DNA of 24,397 nt from a virus, in IMG/VR virus record IMGVR_UViG_3300008113_000501, positions 1 through 24,397 of that record; one strand, written 5' to 3'. Position 1 is the stretch's first letter; every line of letters begins with the position of its first letter. The position numbers and the translations under genes were made by a program. The notes beneath the pieces are model-generated. The model was not told the DNA's origin. It did not search any database and saw only the letters and a program-made list of their open reading frames with translations. Positions 20,482 through 24,397 of this stretch are shown piece after piece.

Positions 20482-20502
20482 TACACGTAGGTTTTACGTG
20501 TA
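20482..20502. repeat. Inverted repeat TACACGTA / TACGTGTA
   Basis: Perfect 8-bp arms around GGTTT, upstream of the 20454 ORF and overlapping the end of the 20562 ORF. Possible operator or RNA hairpin. Confidence 0.65.
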
Positions 20503-20562
20503 CGAATTGCAGATGATCGCAGATACAATGTCTAATACGCTATCTATAAAAGCGTATAACAT
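20494..20562 (-). CDS. 22-residue hydrophobic mini-ORF
   Basis: MLYAFIDSVLDIVSAIICNS then YT. Hydrophobic and in the same unit as two other tiny ORFs. At this length chance is a real alternative. An inverted repeat ATACGCT/AGCGTAT (20535-20557) lies inside it. Confidence 0.3.
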   Translation of the reverse strand: MLYAFIDSVLDIVSAIICNSYT

Positions 20563-20643
20563 TGCACACTTGTAAACACTTGGTTTTGTAATAGTGGCGT
20601 ACACCCTACAAGAGGATGCACGCCACCATTAACATACTCACAA
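20563..20643. other. Short spacer with an imperfect hairpin
   Basis: No gene seen. GTGGCGT/ACGCCAC arms (about 20593-20627) form an imperfect hairpin on the minus strand after the stop of the 20644 gene. Tandem ACACTTG units occur at 20567-20583. No exact -7 box. Confidence 0.5.
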
Positions 20644-20991
20644 TCAAGCAGGTACGAGGGTGTTCCAGTATTTCACGTTACCGTTTTGGTCTGTGACAGG
20701 AACTTCTTTCGCACCTTCTTTGCGAACGACTGGCTTAGGTTTGCCATCGTTTCCGAGGGTTTGGGTAAGCTTAACGTTTTCGATCAAGATACCCTGCTCG
20801 TTACCAAAGGTTCCGAGGTTATCGTACCCGCTAGTTGCGAAGGTTTGGCTCACGTTCAATCCGAGCAACCGCGTCTGAATTACGGGCATCGTGATCCATT
20901 GCGGAGACTGCCCGAAAGCGTGTACCTGTGCAACGAGGGAACCTGATTCGGTGATGCGCATCGGCACCAGTACAAGGGAAGAGGTGTTCAT
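20644..20991 (-). CDS. Hypothetical protein, possibly beta-rich
   Basis: 115 residues from the ATG at 20991. Mostly strands (SLVLVPMRI, SLVAQVHAFG, QWITMPVIQTRLL), then GYDNLGTFGNEQGI and VTDQNGNVKYW. No family recognised. The frame stays open to 21072 with only a TTG there. The upstream frame at 20831-21121 overlaps it heavily. See the separate entry for a possible frameshift. Confidence 0.55.
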   Translation of the reverse strand: MNTSSLVLVPMRITESGSLVAQVHAFGQSPQWITMPVIQTRLLGLNVSQTFATSGYDNLGTFGNEQGILIENVKLTQTLGNDGKPKPVVRKEGAKEVPVTDQNGNVKYWNTLVPA

Positions 20992-21121
20992 AGGACAAGT
21001 GTTTACACAGGTTGCGAAGTTGCAACGCTGCCAATGCCGAGGAGTCGTTCTTGGGGAAGTACGCGTTTCCAAAGTCAGAAGAGATGTATTCCAATGGGGG
21101 GTATTCGAAGAGGAGTGCCAT
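20831..21121 (-). CDS. Overlapping ORF, possibly an N-terminal part of the 20644 gene
   Basis: MALLFEYPPLEYISSDFGNA begins a sensible-looking protein for about 43 residues (to around 20992). After that the frame reads Arg/His/Ala-rich sequence typical of a wrong-frame shadow of the 20644-20991 gene. Either this is a separate gene with a long overlap, or a frameshift (true or an assembly error) joins both into one ~158-residue protein. The ATG follows a run of seven C. Confidence 0.4.
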   Translation of the reverse strand: MALLFEYPPLEYISSDFGNAYFPKNDSSALAALQLRNLCKHLSYEHLFPCTGADAHHRIRFPRCTGTRFRAVSAMDHDARNSDAVARIEREPNLRN

Positions 21122-21183
21122 GGGGGGGAGGTGTATATAGGGTGCTACCCATAAGTCTCCATACAGTCTCCACAAGTATCCAT
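21122..21183. promoter_or_regulatory. Divergent control region with phased AGTnTCCA repeats
   Basis: Spacer between the minus-strand 21121 start and the plus-strand 21184 start. It has AGTCTCCA at 21154 and 21165 and AGTATCCA at 21175, starts 11 and 10 bp apart, so on one helix face. GGGT-GCT-ACCC and G/C homopolymers lie beside them. No TAnnTTTG box. Confidence 0.55.
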
Positions 21184-21474
21184 ATGGTATTTAGTGTCGG
21201 TATAGTATTATACCTTTGGTTTATGGGATACTATGATAATACGGAGATTAGGGAAAAGATTGACTCTTTGTTGAGGGTTAATGCAGCTATCCAGGCGAGT
21301 GTAGGTACTAAGTCCAAGCATGACGTAGGGGGCTATAAGCAGGCGAGGGATATTTGGATTCAGCTGTTGTATGAGATACGGGTTTTGGATGAGGAGTACT
21401 ACAAGCTACTTACGACCCCGGAGGAGCAGAGGGCTGTAGAGAGGTTAGGTATTGTTCTACCGGGTGTTATATAG
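21184..21474 (+). CDS. Small N-terminally anchored membrane protein
   Basis: 96 residues from the ATG at 21184. MVFSVGIVLYLWFMGYYDN is a signal-anchor-like helix. The rest is helical and charged (EIREKIDSLLRVNAAIQ, RDIWIQLLYEIRVLDEEYYK). An in-frame upstream extension to 21034 is opposite the 20644/20831 ORFs and is rejected. First gene of the late plus-strand block. Function unknown. Confidence 0.6.
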   Translation: MVFSVGIVLYLWFMGYYDNTEIREKIDSLLRVNAAIQASVGTKSKHDVGGYKQARDIWIQLLYEIRVLDEEYYKLLTTPEEQRAVERLGIVLPGVI

Positions 21475-21483
21475 GTATATTTG
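21452..21483 (+). promoter_or_regulatory. Promoter for the 21504 gene
   Basis: TTG at 21452-21454, 21-nt spacer, TATATTTG at 21476-21483 and a 20-nt distance to the ATG. This has the Bacteroidota -33/-7 layout. It could drive the Acb2-like gene and the late genes downstream. Confidence 0.58.
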
Positions 21484-21503
21484 GACATTTAATTTAAATT
21501 GCT

Positions 21504-21815
21504 ATGGAAGTATTACAGCCAGGTGTAGAATATAAGCTGCACAATTTTAAGTCTGAGACTGAGGGGCAGCTGATTCGTTTTACGGAGAAGACTGCTACTG
21601 GATATAACGGGGGGACTACGAATGAGGAGGTAATTACGATGTTGGTTGATAGGATGTATGAGTTACAGAAGAAGAACTTCTCTGTAGAGAATCAGTGTAT
21701 TATTATATTGTTGAAGAATATTCGAGTGTTATTGAAGAAGAGGTTAAATAAGAAGATTGACAGAGTTAGCAAATACGAGGAGAGCAATGGAACTAGCCAT
21801 ACATACGACCAGTAA
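21504..21815 (+). CDS. Acb2/Tad1-like hairpin-domain protein (candidate anti-defence)
   Basis: 103 residues. Residues 36-80 have GGTTNEEVITMLVDRMYELQ and then VENQCIIILLKNIRVLLKKR. From memory, phage DUF7681 (Acb2/Tad1) proteins carry GxTNEEV..mLidR...L......EN..I..L...L..L..R, and this stretch aligns position by position. Acb2 and Tad1 sponge cyclic-nucleotide signals of CBASS or Thoeris. The N-terminal 35 residues (VLQPGVEYKLHNF) are a small beta domain. Own TATATTTG promoter. Binding-pocket residues were not verified. Confidence 0.5.
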   Translation: MEVLQPGVEYKLHNFKSETEGQLIRFTEKTATGYNGGTTNEEVITMLVDRMYELQKKNFSVENQCIIILLKNIRVLLKKRLNKKIDRVSKYEESNGTSHTYDQ

Positions 21816-22119
21816 GAGTTACTTACGGTATTACTTGGAGTTGTTGAATGGGATATTGAAATTGACTCCTCGGGAGTTGGATGCTTTGTTGTTGTTTATA
21901 GAGTTTGACAAGGTTATTGCTTGTAGTAGGGACGCTAGGGTATATGTAGCTTCCCAGATGAACTTCAAGACGGTGACTGTAGTAAACAATTATGTAAAGA
22001 ATTTGAAAGACAAGGGGGTTATTGTATATGACTCTGATAAGGGGGGATATACATACAATGCTATACTTACTCCACCTGACCCTTCCGATGGAATCAAATT
22101 CAAGTTTGTTATCGAATGA
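21787..22119 (+). CDS. Winged-helix DNA-binding protein
   Basis: 110 residues from the ATG at 21787, preceded by GAGGAGAG. LTPRELDALLLFIEF, then the recognition segment FKTVTVVNNYVKNLKDKGVI, then a YDSDKGGYTY wing. Matches a small transcription-type winged helix of the kind next to the packaging genes of crAss-like phages. A TTG start at 21757 is possible. Overlaps the Acb2-like gene by 29 nt. Probably a late-gene regulator. Confidence 0.7.
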   Translation: MELAIHTTSKSYLRYYLELLNGILKLTPRELDALLLFIEFDKVIACSRDARVYVASQMNFKTVTVVNNYVKNLKDKGVIVYDSDKGGYTYNAILTPPDPSDGIKFKFVIE

Positions 22120-22294
22120 GGGTAATTTCTACTTGGTATATGAGTTTGATGACTTTCAGGCTCTATTTGATTTTGAATATGCAGCGGTGGATAGACTCTT
22201 GGAGATGGGTTATTGGGTTGACACTGCTATACACATTGGGGAATACACGTATATATTGAGTTTTATATTTAATGCCAAGGAACAACCCGATTAA
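22088..22294 (+). CDS. Small hypothetical protein
   Basis: 68 residues from 22088 (MESNSSLLSNEGNFYLVYEF). In-frame Mets at 22058 and 22022 lie in the upstream gene's frame shadow. Strands and one helix (DFQALFDFEYAAVDRLLEMGY), no Cys, no family recognised. Overlaps the IHF-like gene by 23 nt. Confidence 0.55.
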   Translation: MESNSSLLSNEGNFYLVYEFDDFQALFDFEYAAVDRLLEMGYWVDTAIHIGEYTYILSFIFNAKEQPD

Positions 22295-22541
22295 GAATAG
22301 GATGGCTCGTGAGATAGCCAAGGATATTGGAGCTGACCCCAAGGAGGTTCTTAATATTATTGAGTCTCAGTTTGAGCATCTGAAGTATAGTATGGAGAGG
22401 GGAGAGCTATCTACGGTACGTCTACCCTATCTCGGAAAGTTTTATGTTAAACCTGCACGTATATCGCAATTAGTAAATGGGCTTATTCAAAGAGGAGAAT
22501 TTTCGGGTAGTAGTGGATCCGCAGATACTGCTGATTCCTGA
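22272..22541 (+). CDS. HU/IHF-like DNA-binding protein
   Basis: 89 residues. REIAKDIGADPKEVLNIIES, then a long helix, then GELSTVRLPYLGKFYVKPARI (44-64), the usual HU-core saddle strands (G..V.L..LGKF.V). The long beta-arm of HU is absent or much shortened. An IHF-like gene near the terminase is typical of crAss-like phages. Probably architectural for packaging or late transcription. Confidence 0.72.
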   Translation: MPRNNPIKNRMAREIAKDIGADPKEVLNIIESQFEHLKYSMERGELSTVRLPYLGKFYVKPARISQLVNGLIQRGEFSGSSGSADTADS

Positions 22542-23037
22542 GTTTAAGGCTGTCTATAGGAAGGACAAGTCTAGGGAGAAGATTTACTGTGTAAAGGAGT
22601 TTGCGTTTATCTACTTCATCTACGACCACCGTAGTCCTTATGCTATATATCCTGTAGAGGAGAGAGAGGTAAGGGTAAAGAAGGATTTGAAGCTGGATGA
22701 CTGGGAGGTAGATGACGTGGTCAAGAAGGCGATTGACCGGTATCTGGAGATGAGTTCTACTCCTGCAGTACGGACTCTGACCTCGATACGGGATGGTCTT
22801 ATTACTTCCAGCAAACTTATAGATACGCTACGGGTACGTATTGACGAGGCACTCAACGGGGGGGATATAGATGATATAGAGCCTGTGGTAAGGAGTGTGC
22901 AGCGTATGCTAGAGATTGCAGAGAAGCTTCCCAAAGCAATTGAGAATATCTCCGCCCTAGAAGAGAAGATTAAGAGGGAGGAAACTACCGACACCAAGAT
23001 TCGTGGGGGAGGTAAGAAAGGACAATTTGAAGATTGA
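22477..23037 (+). CDS. Hypothetical protein, small-terminase position
   Basis: 186 residues. An N-terminal beta part (VVVDPQILLIPEFKAVYR...) is followed by helices, SSTPAVRTLTSIRDGLITSS, and a C-terminal coiled coil (AEKLPKAIENISALEEKIKR). It overlaps the terminase ATG by 1 nt (TGATG) and the IHF-like gene by 65 nt. By position it is a candidate for the small terminase, but no HTH or other diagnostic motif is seen. Confidence 0.58.
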   Translation: MGLFKEENFRVVVDPQILLIPEFKAVYRKDKSREKIYCVKEFAFIYFIYDHRSPYAIYPVEEREVRVKKDLKLDDWEVDDVVKKAIDRYLEMSSTPAVRTLTSIRDGLITSSKLIDTLRVRIDEALNGGDIDDIEPVVRSVQRMLEIAEKLPKAIENISALEEKIKREETTDTKIRGGGKKGQFED

Positions 23038-24397
23038 TGCTTACCAATACACAAGAGTTCCGTAGAGAGGCTTTACACTTTGTGAAGCACGGATTCTATT
23101 GTCCAGACCCTCCAGGATCTGCAGCATATTTTGAGTATTGGTCCACTCAGCTCGACCGCTGTGTCAATGGGTATGAGGTGGGTGGGGTACGTATCACAGG
23201 TCACCACTACTTCTATCTCAACTTCACACGTATCAAGCTTACAGAGGACGCACGTAAAGCGCAGAGCAAGGTGCTTACGTTCCCTTCCTTCTGGGATGGG
23301 GACTATGAGTTCTTCTGGCTACTCGACATCGCTCGCAATGGAATTACGAAAGAGGGGTATAAGAAATTGGGCCTTTCGACCACGGTCTCTCTTGAGAATC
23401 TAAACGGAGGTAAGCATCTAATCGTAGGTAAGGCGAGAAGAAAGGGATTCTCCTATAAGAACGCATCCCTTGTAACCAACACCTTCAATACCGTACGTAA
23501 TAGCTATTCTCTGCTGTGTGCGTTCGATAAGAAGTACCTATACCCTAAGGGTATTATGGCGATGGTTACAGACAATATGAACTTCCTGAACGAGCATACG
23601 GGATGGACTAAGAGACGCCAGCTCGTAGACAAGCAGAACCACAGGAAAGCTAGCTACCTAGAGTATATGGGAGGGCAGCCTGTAGAGAAGGGATACAAGA
23701 GCGAAGTAGAAGCTTTGACCTTTTTAGATAACCCCGATGCGGCGAGAGGTAAAGACGCAAACATTGTCATCTTTGAGGAGTGTGGGGTATTTGACAACCT
23801 GAAGGCTTCTTACCTAGCTACTCAGCCGTGTGTAGAAGACGGTGAGGTAGTGACGGGGCAGATTGTTCTCTTCGGTACGGGTGGGGATATGACTGGAGGT
23901 ACGATTGACTTTGAGAGTATGTTCTATAATCCCGAAGCGTACAACCTGCTTCCTATCCAGAACATCTGGGACGAGGGAGCAGATCACCAGAACTGCGGAT
24001 TCTTCTTCCCCTGTTTTAAGAATAAGGTAGGGTATATGGACTCTGATGGTAACTCCTTGATTGACAAGGCAGTACAGTCGGAGAATGCTATCCGAGACCA
24101 GAAGAAGCGCGACTCGAAGGATGCTGGCGTAGTAGATAAGTACATTACGGAGTACCCCTTCAACCCCAAAGAGGCATTCTTACAGCATAGCAGCAATATG
24201 TTCCCGTCCGCTATGCTTATGGACTGGCGTGCGGAGATTATGCGCTCTGGTGCATACTCCAATATCGCTACAGCAGGTAGGCTTGTAGAGGGCAAGGAGG
24301 GTATCAAGTTCAGACCAGACGATTCTGTACGTCCAGTTACCAAATTTCCTCACCAACGGGGCGACGATGTGACTGGTGCTATCGTTATCTACCAAGC
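23037..24397 (+). CDS. terL: Terminase large subunit (partial, runs off the window)
   Basis: 453 codons visible, 3' end outside. The N-terminus has AYFEYWSTQLDRCVNGYEVG and VRITGHHYFYLNFTRI, the crAss-like terminase opening. Walker A is VGKARRKGFSYKN (130-142), an unusual form. Walker B is IVIFEECG (243-250). The coupling motif is FGTGGDM (279-285). The ATPase motor packages DNA into the capsid. The nuclease domain is not in the window. Clear anchor for the phage assignment. Confidence 0.93.
   Translation, partial: MLTNTQEFRREALHFVKHGFYCPDPPGSAAYFEYWSTQLDRCVNGYEVGGVRITGHHYFYLNFTRIKLTEDARKAQSKVLTFPSFWDGDYEFFWLLDIARNGITKEGYKKLGLSTTVSLENLNGGKHLIVGKARRKGFSYKNASLVTNTFNTVRNSYSLLCAFDKKYLYPKGIMAMVTDNMNFLNEHTGWTKRRQLVDKQNHRKASYLEYMGGQPVEKGYKSEVEALTFLDNPDAARGKDANIVIFEECGVFDNLKASYLATQPCVEDGEVVTGQIVLFGTGGDMTGGTIDFESMFYNPEAYNLLPIQNIWDEGADHQNCGFFFPCFKNKVGYMDSDGNSLIDKAVQSENAIRDQKKRDSKDAGVVDKYITEYPFNPKEAFLQHSSNMFPSAMLMDWRAEIMRSGAYSNIATAGRLVEGKEGIKFRPDDSVRPVTKFPHQRGDDVTGAIVIYQ

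Noticed and set aside
20572-21009. Distant inverted copy of a TGTAAACACTTG 12-mer
   Set aside because: A few dozen 12-mer matches are expected by chance in a sequence of this length.
22638-23054. Minus-strand Ser/Ile-rich ORF
   Set aside because: Opposite the 22477-23037 gene, low complexity, no start context.
23131-23403. Second-frame ORF inside terL
   Set aside because: Ser/Arg-rich shadow of the terminase reading frame.
13584-24397. Stop-codon recoding as in some crAss-like phages
   Set aside because: polA and terL read without in-frame TAG or TGA, and neither tRNA is a suppressor.
1-24397. CRISPR array, insertion sequence, integrase or rRNA
   Set aside because: No spaced repeat array, transposase, recombinase or rRNA motif was seen on either strand.

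Overview
The window looks like part of a tailed-phage genome of the crAss-like type infecting a Bacteroidota host. The evidence is a crAss-type large terminase cut by the right edge, an HU/IHF-like gene and a small winged-helix gene just upstream of it, a compact replication block (family A polymerase, DnaB-like and SF2 helicases, DnaG-like primase, Sak4-like ATPase, uracil-DNA glycosylase), and several exact copies of TATATTTG, which fits the Bacteroidota -7 promoter box TAnnTTTG. I could run no database search. Family calls rest on motifs I can read. Stop codons look standard: polymerase and terminase read through without in-frame stops.

Layout. 1-3853 (minus strand): small unknown genes, tRNA-Met, a MazG-like pyrophosphohydrolase, a secreted protein, a Cys-rich mini-protein, a DUF3310 protein, a signal-peptide-bearing M43-type metalloprotease, an M15 endolysin-like peptidase and tRNA-Leu. 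3881-15999 (minus): the replication/recombination block, in which most genes overlap or abut: UDG, PD-(D/E)XK nuclease, NinB-like, RusA-like, primase, SSB-like, Sak4, DnaB-like, SF2 helicase, DUF932, PolA and an OB-like protein. 16052-20562: small accessory genes, mostly minus (RadC-like JAB protein, membrane and secreted mini-proteins), with two isolated plus-strand genes for very basic proteins (16052, 17884), a candidate small RNA (about 18020-18107) and three tiny hydrophobic ORFs (20244-20562). Near 21.12-21.18 kb transcription diverges. From 21184 on, all genes run on the plus strand toward packaging and capsid: a membrane-anchored protein, an Acb2/Tad1-like candidate anti-defence protein, a winged-helix protein, an IHF-like protein, a possible small-terminase-position gene and TerL.

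How it works together. The minus-strand block would copy and recombine phage DNA and adjust nucleotide pools. The plus-strand block starts the late packaging module. Hairpins recur at minus-strand unit boundaries. Three of them pair fully only when G-U pairs of the minus-strand RNA are allowed, which tells their direction. Two hairpins lie 3-4 nt upstream of the two tRNAs. The most unusual cargo is the secreted M43 metalloprotease with dockerin-like repeats, the Acb2/Tad1-like gene and the candidate small RNA.
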